Origin: Enterobacter cloacae
GTDB lineage: Bacteria; Pseudomonadota; Gammaproteobacteria; Enterobacterales; Enterobacteriaceae
Assembly: GCF_013375935.1 (NCBI RefSeq)
Contig: NZ_CP056117.1
Location: 3,596,001-3,660,000, forward strand
Length of the DNA stretch: 64,000 nt
Direction of reading: 5' to 3'
Numbering within the stretch: position 1 is the stretch's first letter; each line of letters opens with the position of its first letter. Made by a program: the position numbers and the translations under genes. The notes below the pieces were generated by a model. The model had not been told where the DNA came from, did not search any database, and saw only the letters and a program-made list of their open reading frames with translations. Shown one piece after another: positions 54,710 through 63,211 of the stretch.

Positions 54710-55816
54710 ATGGAAAAAAGACACAACGCTACACCTGAGCCAGCGACCTGGCCAACCCGTAATTCGATGGTCGTCCACGGGCTGGCCGTAAACCTGCCGT
54801 GGCTTGCTTTCGTGAATGCGAGCTTTGCGCTGATGGTTCTGCTGCGCAACTCCCTGTTCGGCCATATTGATGCCCTTCTGCACATCAGCCAGCACCTGCG
54901 GCTGATGATTGACGCCTCCATGCTTGGCGTGGTGATCCTCTCCGTTGCGCTGGTGATGATGGCCTGGCGACGCATCCGCGGGGTCAGCGCCGTGCTGTTC
55001 ATATGCAGCGTGCTCTGGTCGCTTTGCTGTTACTGGTTTATCAACGTTATCCAGCTTCCTCACCCCTGGCCGATATTTGTCACCCTGCTGATGGCCGGCA
55101 TGACCGCACTCTATTTTCACCCGGTGGGGCTGTTATGCTTCATCGTGCCGCTGTGGCTCACCATGCCCGTTGCCAGCATGCTGCTGAATAAGGAAATGAC
55201 GCTTCGCTTTGCCGGGCTGTGGGTGATCTTCACGTTCATCCTCGTTTGCGGACGCTATATCCTGCTCCGCTGGTTTGATGAAGCCTGGCGTCGCAACCAG
55301 CAGAACCAGCGGTTAATTTCGCGGCTGGACGCGCTGGCCCATCAGGATCCGCTGACGAAAACGGCCAATCGCCGCGCGATGGAGCTGGTGCTGGAAAACG
55401 CGGTGGAGCAAGGCAAGCCCTTCACGGTGCTGATGCTGGACGTGGATTACTTCAAACTTTATAACGATACCTATGGTCACCAGGCGGGAGATGAGTGCCT
55501 GGCGCGGGTGGCCGAGGTGCTGAATACGTCGGTGCGCACGCCTGAGGATGTGGTCTCACGCTACGGTGGCGAGGAGTTTGTGGTGATCCTCTTTGACTGC
55601 GCAGAAGACGTTGCTGAAAAGGTCGCCGCACGGATCCAGGCTGGCCTGCGGGCGGCGGCGATCCCGCACGCCGCGTCTAAGGTCAATGACTATGTGACGG
55701 CCAGTATGGGCATCGCAGGTCACACCGAAGGTCTGGCCGGGCCCGAAATCATCGCCCGCGCCGACGCGGCGCTGTATCGGGCGAAAGAGGGAGGACGGGA
55801 TCGGTGGTCGCGGTAA
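54710..55816 (+). CDS. Membrane-bound diguanylate cyclase (GGDEF domain)
   Basis: A 368-residue inner membrane protein with about six N-terminal spans (about 28-185) forming a sensory region I cannot assign to a MASE class. A short coiled linker (NQQNQRLISRLDALAHQDPLT) leads to the GGDEF domain (about 205-368). The active-site motif is GGEEF at 286-290, and the metal-binding Asp is in LMLDVDYFK. The RxxD inhibitory site is not intact: D280 is present, but position 277 is Thr with Arg at 276, so product inhibition may be weak. It makes cyclic di-GMP from GTP. It lies between tynA and feaB with its own spacing after the tynA terminator, so it is probably a separately expressed insertion. Confidence 0.85.
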   Translation: MEKRHNATPEPATWPTRNSMVVHGLAVNLPWLAFVNASFALMVLLRNSLFGHIDALLHISQHLRLMIDASMLGVVILSVALVMMAWRRIRGVSAVLFICSVLWSLCCYWFINVIQLPHPWPIFVTLLMAGMTALYFHPVGLLCFIVPLWLTMPVASMLLNKEMTLRFAGLWVIFTFILVCGRYILLRWFDEAWRRNQQNQRLISRLDALAHQDPLTKTANRRAMELVLENAVEQGKPFTVLMLDVDYFKLYNDTYGHQAGDECLARVAEVLNTSVRTPEDVVSRYGGEEFVVILFDCAEDVAEKVAARIQAGLRAAAIPHAASKVNDYVTASMGIAGHTEGLAGPEIIARADAALYRAKEGGRDRWSR

Positions 55817-55832
55817 GGCTGGCGCCCGCGTC

Positions 55833-55922
55833 CCCTCACCCTAACCCTCTCCCCTGAGAGCCGAGGGCATTGCTCAGTGCCCGCAGTAATTTATGGGGAT
55901 CCCTCAGCCCACAGGGAGAGGG
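55833..55922. repeat. Intergenic CCCTCTCCC/GGGAGAGGG repeat, copy 4
   Basis: CCCTCACCCTAACCCTCTCCC at the left, then GAGGGCATTGCTCAGTGCCC, then TTATGGGGATCCCTCAGCCC and ACAGGGAGAGGG at the right. It separates the convergent cyclase and feaB genes. Confidence 0.75.
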
Positions 55923-55935
55923 TTACCCGGCGTTT

Positions 55936-57435
55936 TTAATACCGCACGCAAACTGACTTGGTTTCACACCAGCCGTCCAGCCAGTCCGGGCCGAAATCGC
56001 GCCCGGTGCCGGACTGCTTCATTCCACCAAACGGCAGGTTAGCGTCGATCAGCGTATGGCTGTTCACCCATACCGTCCCGGCCTGTAGCCTGTCGGTGTA
56101 TTCCAGCGCTTTACCGATATTCTGCGTCCAGACGCTGGCGGTGAGCCCGTACTCGGTGTCGTTCGCCAGCTGCAGCGCCTCCTCCCCGTCCGCCACGCGC
56201 ACCAGGTTTACCACCGGGCCGAACACCTCCTCACGCGTCAGGCGCAGGTTATTATCCGGGTTAACCACCAGCGTCGGCGAAACGTAATAGCCTTTGTCGT
56301 CCGGCCCGCGGTTACCGCTAATCAGTTCCGCGTTGTGTGCTTTCGCGTCGTCAAGGAACGCCTGAACCTTATCGCAGTGGGCGCGCGACACCAGCGGGTT
56401 GATAAACGCCTCGGGCGACATGCCCGGCCCGACGCTGAGGGACTTCACGGCCTGCTCAAACTCGCTGACCAGCGTGTCAAACAGGGGAGCCTCAATATAA
56501 ATGCGCGAGCTGGCGGCGCATACCTGCCCCTGGTTCAGAAAACTGCCGGTCATTAGCCCCTCAATCACCCATGACGGATCGGCGTCCTTCAGGACGATGG
56601 CCGGATTTTTGCCCCCCAGCTCCAGCGTCACGCCCGTTAACGTGTCCGCCGCCGCGCGGGCGATCTGCTTGCCCGTCGCCGTCGAACCGGTAAAACTCAC
56701 CTTGGCAACGCGCGGGTGCGAGGTCAGCGCCGCGCCGCAGACGGCGCCGCTTCCGGTAACCACGTTGAACACGCCATCCGGGATCCCCGCCTCGCTCGCC
56801 AGCTCCGCCACCCGTAACAGGGTGAGCGGCGTGGTTTCGGAGGGTTTGATCACGATTGAACAGCCTGCCGCCAGCGCGGGCATCACCTTCCACATGCCAA
56901 TCATCAGCGGGAAGTTCCACGGCACGATCCCCGCCACGACCCCAACCGGCTCTTTGCGCGTCCACGCCTGATAGCGCGCCCCCTGCGGCAGAGGAATAGA
57001 GAGATCGAGAGTTTTTCCGGCAATTTTCGTGGTCAGCCCCGCCGTATAGCGCATCCAGTTCAGGGTGCAGCCCACTTCGAACGCGCGGGAAATAGTAATG
57101 GATTTCCCCTGCTCCAGCGTTTCGAGCTGAGCCAGCTCTTCGCCGTGCTGCTCCACCAGATCCGCAAACCGCAGCAGGATGCGTTCCCGCTCGGCCGGCA
57201 GACGCCCTGCCCAGCTTCGGGCGACAAAGGCGCGCCAGCCCGACATCACCGCACGATCCACGTCATCAACGCTGGCATCGGCGGTGGAGGCAATCACCTC
57301 TCCGGTCGCCGGGTTGTAGACGTTCAGACGCTTTTCGCTATCGGACGCGGCCTGACGCCCTTCAATCCACAGGCCATGCTGGCGATCTAAAAACTGCTGC
57401 ACGCCCGGTAGAACGGCGGTATGTGATTCCGACAT
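55936..57435 (-). CDS. feaB: Phenylacetaldehyde dehydrogenase FeaB
   Basis: A 499-residue cytoplasmic NAD-dependent aldehyde dehydrogenase, full length against E. coli Fea[17 protein letters not shown] (about 170-185), [16 protein letters not shown] (about 270) and [14 protein letters not shown] (catalytic Cys near 304) are visible. It oxidises phenylacetaldehyde released by TynA to phenylacetate, which feeds PaaK. Divergent from feaR with a 241-base control region carrying a FeaR-type site. Confidence 0.95.
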   Translation of the reverse strand: MSESHTAVLPGVQQFLDRQHGLWIEGRQAASDSEKRLNVYNPATGEVIASTADASVDDVDRAVMSGWRAFVARSWAGRLPAERERILLRFADLVEQHGEELAQLETLEQGKSITISRAFEVGCTLNWMRYTAGLTTKIAGKTLDLSIPLPQGARYQAWTRKEPVGVVAGIVPWNFPLMIGMWKVMPALAAGCSIVIKPSETTPLTLLRVAELASEAGIPDGVFNVVTGSGAVCGAALTSHPRVAKVSFTGSTATGKQIARAAADTLTGVTLELGGKNPAIVLKDADPSWVIEGLMTGSFLNQGQVCAASSRIYIEAPLFDTLVSEFEQAVKSLSVGPGMSPEAFINPLVSRAHCDKVQAFLDDAKAHNAELISGNRGPDDKGYYVSPTLVVNPDNNLRLTREEVFGPVVNLVRVADGEEALQLANDTEYGLTASVWTQNIGKALEYTDRLQAGTVWVNSHTLIDANLPFGGMKQSGTGRDFGPDWLDGWCETKSVCVRY

Positions 57436-57532
57436 AGGGTACTCCTTCGTTATGCTTCGCAGGGTGTGTATGCAGTCTAAGAGGGGTTTCGCATTCCTGC
57501 TTTTGTCTGTGTGACATTCGCTTTGCCACCTG

Positions 57533-57548
57533 TGACAGGCTCCGCAAA
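57533..57548. promoter_or_regulatory. Candidate FeaR binding site upstream of feaB
   Basis: TGACA-N8-AAA matches exactly the published FeaR pattern TGNCA-N8-AAA and lies about 100 bases upstream of the feaB start. A nearby TGTGACATTCG repeats the TGTGACA core 19 bases to the left. Confidence 0.55.
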
Positions 57549-57676
57549 TTGTGATAATTCCCGCTTATAACGCTGTAACCATTGAGTGTTCTTTCCTATA
57601 GTCAGCCTCGTAGCCCTGACTAAATGCAACATAAATGCAACAATGCAAAAACGGTGACGGTGCAGCGAGAAAATCA

Positions 57677-58585
57677 ATGACATGTGCAAGCGAACAGGAC
57701 AATTTTCAGCAGTGGCTGGCGCAGATTAACCAGGTTTGCGGGCGCTTTGCTGCGCGTCCGCTAGGGGGCGCGTTTCTCGGCGAGCTGGAAACCAGCTACA
57801 CCCAAAGCCTGAAGCTAAGCACCGTAACCGCCGCTGGCGTTAACCTGTTTCGCACCCGTCAGGAGATCAAAAACGGCAACGACGCCTGGTTCTATACCGT
57901 GTTTCAGCTGGAAGGCAGCGCGGAGATTGAGCAGGACGACCGCCGCTCGGTGCTAAAAACCGGAGATATCACGCTGATTGATGCCTCCCGCCCGTGCTCC
58001 ATATACTGGCAGGAGCGATCCCGCCAGATTTCGCTGCTGCTGCCGCGGCAGATCGTTGAGCAATACGCGCGCTTTCAGGAAGTGAGCTGCGCGCTTACCC
58101 TCTCCCGCAGCCTTCCTACCGTTCAGCTTAGCTATCGCCTGTTGCAGGAGAGCATGGGCAATGCCGATCTGAGCGCCAGAGAGAGTGAAGCGGCCCTTGA
58201 GGCAATGGTGTGCCTGCTGCGCCCGGCGTTCCAGCAGCGTGACGAGGTGCTGCCGCGCAAGGAGCGCCAGTTCCGCAACGTTCTGTCACTGATTGACGAC
58301 CATATTCAGTCAGAGGCGTTAAGACCGGAGTGGATAGCCTCTGAGAGCGGCATGTCAGTACGCAGCCTGTACCGCATGTTCGCCGAGAAGGGGCTGGTGG
58401 TGGCGCAGTATATCAAGAACCGTCGCCTCGATTTGTGCGCTCAGGCGCTGCGCGGTATTAGCGATGACGAAAAGCTGGCGGGAATTGGCTACAGCTGGGG
58501 CTTTACCGACCATAGCCATTTTTCCACCGCGTTTAAGCAGCGTTTTGGGGTCTCGCCGGGCGAATACCGGAAGCGTTTTCGCTAG
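57677..58585 (+). CDS. feaR: FeaR, AraC-family activator of tynA and feaB
   Basis: A 302-residue AraC/XylS-type activator, close to E. coli FeaR in length (301) and sequence. The N-terminal sensor (about 25-170) includes YTVFQLEGSAEIEQDDRR and DASRPCSIYWQERSRQISLLLPR. The C-terminal double helix-turn-helix (about 205-300) includes RPEWIASESGMSVRSLYRMFAEKGLVVAQYI and SHFSTAFKQRFGVSPGEYRKRFR. The aromatic aldehyde is the likely inducer in E. coli. The start at 57677 is chosen because GCGAGA lies upstream and homology begins at DNFQQWLAQINQVCG; an in-frame ATG at 57635 is unlikely. Confidence 0.93.
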   Translation: MTCASEQDNFQQWLAQINQVCGRFAARPLGGAFLGELETSYTQSLKLSTVTAAGVNLFRTRQEIKNGNDAWFYTVFQLEGSAEIEQDDRRSVLKTGDITLIDASRPCSIYWQERSRQISLLLPRQIVEQYARFQEVSCALTLSRSLPTVQLSYRLLQESMGNADLSARESEAALEAMVCLLRPAFQQRDEVLPRKERQFRNVLSLIDDHIQSEALRPEWIASESGMSVRSLYRMFAEKGLVVAQYIKNRRLDLCAQALRGISDDEKLAGIGYSWGFTDHSHFSTAFKQRFGVSPGEYRKRFR

Positions 58586-58903
58586 CTACTTTTTCAGCCA
58601 CCTGCCGTTTATCCCCTTCACGTACTCCCCCGGCTGCGCGCGGGCCACCAGCTTTTGCCCCGCCATTTTTGCCACGTCGTCCACGGGCAGATTATTGCTG
58701 TCGGCCAGTTTTTGATAGCTTTCCGTGCGCGCGGCGTTGATACGGTTCACCAGCGCCAGCGTTTCCGCGTCATGCTGGACGGGGGCAAGGTAGCCGCTCA
58801 GGGTTTCCCCCACGCGCCCCTGGGCGCGCGCGTCGTTGAGCGTGAGCGTGGCGGCGTGAACGTTCATCCCCAGCGCCAGTAACAGCAGTGCTAATCGTTT
58901 CAT
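58586..58903 (-). CDS. ydbL: YdbL, periplasmic DUF1318 protein
   Basis: A 105-residue exported protein with a signal peptide ending NVHA (about 17) and a DUF1318 domain (about 30-100; LSGYLAPVQHDAETLALVNRINAARTESYQKLA). In E. coli YdbL acts as a chaperone-like protein that keeps YnbE from over-multimerising and supports the YdbH-YnbE bridge. It sits 7 bases after ynbE and directly abuts the feaR stop (58585/58586) on the opposite strand. Confidence 0.93.
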   Translation of the reverse strand: MKRLALLLLALGMNVHAATLTLNDARAQGRVGETLSGYLAPVQHDAETLALVNRINAARTESYQKLADSNNLPVDDVAKMAGQKLVARAQPGEYVKGINGRWLKK

Positions 58904-58910
58904 GGCATCC

Positions 58911-59102
58911 TCAGAACAGATCGCTGCGGGATTTCAGCAGGGCTTCAGCGTCTTTATCCACCTTGATATGGATTTCGTGCTCGATTTTCACGTTCATGTT
59001 GATGGTGATCGGCTCTTTGGGCGCCGCCACTTCAATGCGCGGCGTACAGCCTGACAGCAGCGCGGCCACGGCCACGGCGAGCACACCAGCCCTCATTTTC
59101 AT
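58911..59102 (-). CDS. ynbE: YnbE, outer membrane lipoprotein
   Basis: A 63-residue lipoprotein with lipobox LSGC (Cys19). The mature part (PRIEVAAPKEPITINMNVKIEHEIHI) forms alternating strands that are proposed to stack as a beta-strand oligomer on the C-terminus of YdbH, bridging it to the outer membrane. The four-base overlap with ydbH (59099-59102) indicates coupled translation. Confidence 0.93.
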   Translation of the reverse strand: MKMRAGVLAVAVAALLSGCTPRIEVAAPKEPITINMNVKIEHEIHIKVDKDAEALLKSRSDLF

Positions 59103-61738
59103 TGTTGTTCCTCACTTTCCTTGTCTGTCGAACCGCGGAGAAGTGGTATCGCCGCATGTTGCTCAAACCATGTTTGCAAATTGTCCCCAAAGCGCAGGCT
59201 GCGCCAGAGGGTAAAAATGTTCTCTTCATGGGTATAGTTCAGATTCACGAAGCCGCTTTTGCCGTCGACGCGGCTGGTGCCCTTAATGGACGCCTGCATG
59301 GTTAATACGCCCAGATTATCCACATTGAGTTTTGTCCACGACTGCGAAATTTCCATATAGCGGAGCCAGTTAATTGCCGCCCCGGCAGCCATGTTGTCTT
59401 TCACAATGGCGTCAGCCGTATCCTGGTCGATACGCAGCGTCATCGGCCCCGGGTTGGTCAGCCAGCCATCTTTAATGATCCATTTCTCATTGTCCAGCCA
59501 GAACGGCAGCGCACCGCTCACCGGGCCGGACATGGAAAACTGCTTAGGATCTACCGCGCTAATCAGTTCGCTGGAGGAAATATTATCCACGCGCAGGAGC
59601 GCCGGATCGTGCTGCGGCATTCTCAGCTGCTGCATGGTGATTTTTCCGCCCAGCACCTCAACCTTAACGTTGGTGAGCAGGAGCGGGTTCGCTTCGGTCC
59701 AGGGATAATCGCCCTGGAGATCCGCGGTGATATTTCGGGCCGTCACCAGGTTTTTCACCTCGCCGATGCGTAACGTTACCGGCCCGCGCGTGCCCAGCGA
59801 CCAGGTGCCCTGGCTCAAGCGGAACGGCAGTACAAAATCGACGCCGTTTATCTCGTTATCCGGCATCCACGCGCTGCCTGCTTTCAGCACCCCGTGCCCC
59901 CCCGCCTCAAAGCCCTGCCCGGCTGCCGCCGAGAAAGCGACCTGGGCATACATCTCACCGTCGCGCAGCGTCATTTTCCAGTCCGGTGGGATCAGCGGCT
60001 GAAACACGGTGAGAGACTGCTTTGGCCACCAGGCCTGACCGCGAAGGCGTTCGCCGTCCCAGCGGCCATTCACCCGTACCGGGCCGATTTTTTCCGCATG
60101 GAGGTCACCCTTAAACTGGAATACCGTCGGGTCTGTCCCCTCAACGCTGAAGGTCAGGACGGACGGCGGCAGCACGCTTCCGCCAGAGAAGGTGGTTTGT
60201 CCGGCATTAAGCACGAGCGCGCCGCTGAAGGTGGGTTTATCCGGGTCCCGCGACCAGCGCACCGGCTTTTCCAGCACCAGGCGCGGTTTGCTGACAAGCA
60301 TCGTGCCGTACTGGAGTTTGTCGAAACCGGTAGAGAGGTCCGTCAGCTCTATCAGGCTGTCGCGCCACTCCCCCGTGCCCCGCACATCCCAGCGCGCGTT
60401 CATTGGCGTGAAGTTCCCTTTACCCCAGTAGCGCCACTGCCACAGGCCGTTATCGGGTAAAAAATCGTTCGCCTGGCCGTCCAGGTGCAGCTCAAAATTG
60501 CCCATCTCGTTCTCATGCGCCCGCAGAATGGCCTGCAAGCGGCCGTCCACGCCCTTCTGCGTAAGCTTCACCCCCGCCAGCGGCCAGCGGATCTCATCGA
60601 TATCGAGCGAATCGATGAGGCGACCGCGCGAGCGCAGCAGCGCGCCGGGAGCAAAAGTAAGCTGAGGATCGTAAAGGCTGCCGGTCAGCTTTGCCGGGAG
60701 TCTGGCATACAGGATCAGATCGTTTTGCTTGGCTTCACCGCTCAGGTACAGCGGCATATCGCTGTTTTCCATACTGAGCGAGCCGGGGCCGATATTCAGC
60801 ACCGCGTTGCCCTTACCCGCATCCCCCTGCGTCAGGACGTTGAGACGCCCCGTGAACGTGGCTTTTTCCAGCCCCTGCTGCCAGTTATCTACCCTGAGGC
60901 CGACGCGACCGCTCATCGGCATACCGGAGGCCGACCAGCTCCAGCGGCCGTCGCTGACGTTTAACCGCTGGGCGGTAATCTGCCACGGTAAATCGAGCAG
61001 CGGATCGGGATTGCCACGCACCATGACCAGCAGCTGGCCCTGATTGCCCTCCCAGTCAAGATCGGCATCGACCAGCGAGGATAACTGTGGCACGTTGAAG
61101 GTGGCGACCGTATGCCCTTTTACCGGCACGCCGTCCGGTACCAGCGGCATCGTAAATTCGCCGACCAGCTTCACGGGCTGCGGCTGGTTCGGCAGCTGCA
61201 CATCGAACTGGCTTATTGAAAGCGTCTGGCCGCGCAGCTGCCCCCTGATGCTCACCTGCTCTCCTTTATAGGTGATTTCCTGGCGGGCCGGGGTCAGTGA
61301 AGCGTGCAGCTCCCCCTCCCACTGCTGCCAGGGGGAAAGCGTAAAGCGGTGAACGGTAAGCCATGTGTTGGGCAGAATGGCCTGCCACTGGGCCAGCGTT
61401 TTCGGCGCGACCGTAGAGGGCGCGGATTGCGGTAATTTGCTCAGGCAGACGGCGTTGAGATCGAGCGCGCCAATATCCAGATCCCAGCGGCCCGGATGGG
61501 ACAGCGTGAGGTTTTCGACGCGGGCAATTTCACACTCATCTACCAGATAGCGGAGATCGGGAACGATCAGGGCGTGGCGCGTGAGCCGCGGGCTTTCTTC
61601 GAACGCGATGCGCGTTCCAACCGGTAGCCAGATCCCGGCGAGCGTGGGCACCCACTGGGCGAGCGTCATCAGCAGCGTCAGCGGCACAATAAAGAGCAGC
61701 AGTAATAGCGCGATTGCGGCTTTGTATTTACCCTTCAT
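59099..61738 (-). CDS. ydbH: YdbH, AsmA-like intermembrane lipid transport protein
   Basis: An 879-residue protein anchored by one N-terminal span (about 5-28). The rest is a long periplasmic beta-rich repeat region of the AsmA/TamB superfamily. Typical segments include WGFEESPRL-like turns near 48-52 and PVNGRWDGERL-type repeats (about 555), and the C-terminal DUF2945-like region includes NLNYTHEENIFTLWRSLRFGDNL. YdbH, TamB and YhdP redundantly move phospholipids to the outer membrane in E. coli. First gene of the ydbH-ynbE-ydbL operon, divergent from ldhA. Length is the same as in E. coli. Confidence 0.94.
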   Translation of the reverse strand: MKGKYKAAIALLLLLFIVPLTLLMTLAQWVPTLAGIWLPVGTRIAFEESPRLTRHALIVPDLRYLVDECEIARVENLTLSHPGRWDLDIGALDLNAVCLSKLPQSAPSTVAPKTLAQWQAILPNTWLTVHRFTLSPWQQWEGELHASLTPARQEITYKGEQVSIRGQLRGQTLSISQFDVQLPNQPQPVKLVGEFTMPLVPDGVPVKGHTVATFNVPQLSSLVDADLDWEGNQGQLLVMVRGNPDPLLDLPWQITAQRLNVSDGRWSWSASGMPMSGRVGLRVDNWQQGLEKATFTGRLNVLTQGDAGKGNAVLNIGPGSLSMENSDMPLYLSGEAKQNDLILYARLPAKLTGSLYDPQLTFAPGALLRSRGRLIDSLDIDEIRWPLAGVKLTQKGVDGRLQAILRAHENEMGNFELHLDGQANDFLPDNGLWQWRYWGKGNFTPMNARWDVRGTGEWRDSLIELTDLSTGFDKLQYGTMLVSKPRLVLEKPVRWSRDPDKPTFSGALVLNAGQTTFSGGSVLPPSVLTFSVEGTDPTVFQFKGDLHAEKIGPVRVNGRWDGERLRGQAWWPKQSLTVFQPLIPPDWKMTLRDGEMYAQVAFSAAAGQGFEAGGHGVLKAGSAWMPDNEINGVDFVLPFRLSQGTWSLGTRGPVTLRIGEVKNLVTARNITADLQGDYPWTEANPLLLTNVKVEVLGGKITMQQLRMPQHDPALLRVDNISSSELISAVDPKQFSMSGPVSGALPFWLDNEKWIIKDGWLTNPGPMTLRIDQDTADAIVKDNMAAGAAINWLRYMEISQSWTKLNVDNLGVLTMQASIKGTSRVDGKSGFVNLNYTHEENIFTLWRSLRFGDNLQTWFEQHAAIPLLRGSTDKESEEQQ

Positions 61739-61948
61739 GGGCAGTTAATATCCTGATTTAGCGAAATAAATAAGCCGTTCCTGCCGCTCATTGTCGCATG
61801 TTTAGCCAGTCAGTTGAAGGTAATGCCATTTTTAAGAGTAGATGCTCTACAATAATTCATAGAACTTATTGATTTCAATGAAATTTGAAAAATTGTAAGA
61901 TAATTTTAATCATGCTAACGTGGTTGCAAAATCACTGGAGAACGTCTT

Positions 61949-62938
61949 ATGAAACTCGCGGTATATAGCACAAAGCAGTACGACAAAAAGTATCTGCAAC
62001 ATGTTAACGAGACGTACGGTTTCGATCTTGAATTTTTCGACTTTCTGCTGACTGAAAAGACGGCAAAAACGGCCCACGGCTGCGAAGGCGTTTGTATCTT
62101 CGTAAACGATGACGGCAGCCGACCGGTGCTGGAGGAGTTGAAAAAGCAGGGCGTGAAGTACGTTGCCCTGCGCTGCGCGGGCTTTAACAACGTCGATCTT
62201 GATGCCGCCAAAGAGCTGGGCCTGAAGGTGGTTCGCGTCCCGGCCTACTCTCCGGAAGCGGTTGCCGAGCATGCCGTCGGCATGATGATGTCGCTCAACC
62301 GTCGTATTCACCGTGCCTATCAGCGCACCCGTGATGCCAACTTCTCTCTGGAAGGGCTGACCGGCTTTACCATGTACGGTAAAACCGCAGGCGTAATCGG
62401 TACCGGCAAAATCGGCGTGGCCGCCCTTCGCATTCTGAAAGGTTTCGGCATGCGCCTGCTGGCGTTCGATCCGTACCCAAGCGCGGCTGCGCTGGAGCTG
62501 GGCGTGGAGTATGTCGATCTGAAAACGCTTTTCTCCCAGTCTGACGTCATCTCCCTGCACTGCCCGCTGACGCCGGAAAACTACCATCTGCTTAACCAGT
62601 CGGCATTCGATCAGATGAAAGACGGCGTGATGATTATCAACACCAGCCGCGGCGGGCTGATTGATTCTCAGGCCGCTATTGAAGCGCTGAAAACGCAGAA
62701 AATTGGCGCGCTGGGGATGGACGTGTATGAGAACGAACGCGATCTGTTCTTTGAGGATAAATCTAACGACGTGATCCAGGACGACGTGTTCCGTCGCCTG
62801 TCGGCCTGCCACAACGTGCTGTTTACCGGTCATCAGGCGTTCCTGACCGCCGAAGCGCTGATCAGCATCTCGGAAACCACGCTGGGGAATTTGCAGCAGC
62901 TCGAAAAAGGTGAAGCGTGTCCTAACGCGATCGTTTAA
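61949..62938 (+). CDS. ldhA: Fermentative D-lactate dehydrogenase LdhA
   Basis: A 329-residue cytoplasmic NADH-dependent D-2-hydroxyacid dehydrogenase, full length. VIGTGKIGVAALRI (about 149-162) is the NAD-binding motif, NTSRGGLIDSQA (about 231-242) contains the active-site Arg (about 234), and LFTGHQAFLT holds catalytic His near 296. It reduces pyruvate to D-lactate in fermentation. CACTGGAGAACG supplies the ribosome-binding site. Divergent from ydbH with a 210-base AT-rich spacer, as in E. coli. Confidence 0.96.
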   Translation: MKLAVYSTKQYDKKYLQHVNETYGFDLEFFDFLLTEKTAKTAHGCEGVCIFVNDDGSRPVLEELKKQGVKYVALRCAGFNNVDLDAAKELGLKVVRVPAYSPEAVAEHAVGMMMSLNRRIHRAYQRTRDANFSLEGLTGFTMYGKTAGVIGTGKIGVAALRILKGFGMRLLAFDPYPSAAALELGVEYVDLKTLFSQSDVISLHCPLTPENYHLLNQSAFDQMKDGVMIINTSRGGLIDSQAAIEALKTQKIGALGMDVYENERDLFFEDKSNDVIQDDVFRRLSACHNVLFTGHQAFLTAEALISISETTLGNLQQLEKGEACPNAIV

Positions 62939-62946
62939 GCCAGTCT

Positions 62947-62975
62947 GGCCGGGTGGCGGTTACCTCTGCCCGGCC
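62947..62975. repeat. REP-type palindrome after ldhA
   Basis: GGCCGGGTGGCGGTTACCTC then TGCCCGGCC has the REP consensus arms GCCGGGTGGCGG and CCCGGC, 9 bases after the ldhA stop. It may act as a 3' stabiliser or terminator. Confidence 0.7.
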
Positions 62976-63211
62976 GATAATAAGCCCATCGGAAAAATAA
63001 CGGTGCCCCGGCTGGCAGAGGGGATATTTCGTTTAAAAATAAATAACGACCGCGTAAAACAAATCTACAACTGTTTTCAGGAAGCCGTTCTACACTTTAA
63101 GCGGATATATCGGTAATAAGATTAATATAAGACAATTTTATTACGTCCTTAAATGCCGGGCTATTTACGTAGCCTTCACACATTGTTGCCATTAGCGGAG
63201 GAGTCTGAAAT

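Noticed and set aside
53408-55120. 570-codon minus-strand frame opposite tynA and the cyclase gene
   Set aside because: Spans two real genes in opposite orientation and has no recognisable domain; shadow frame.
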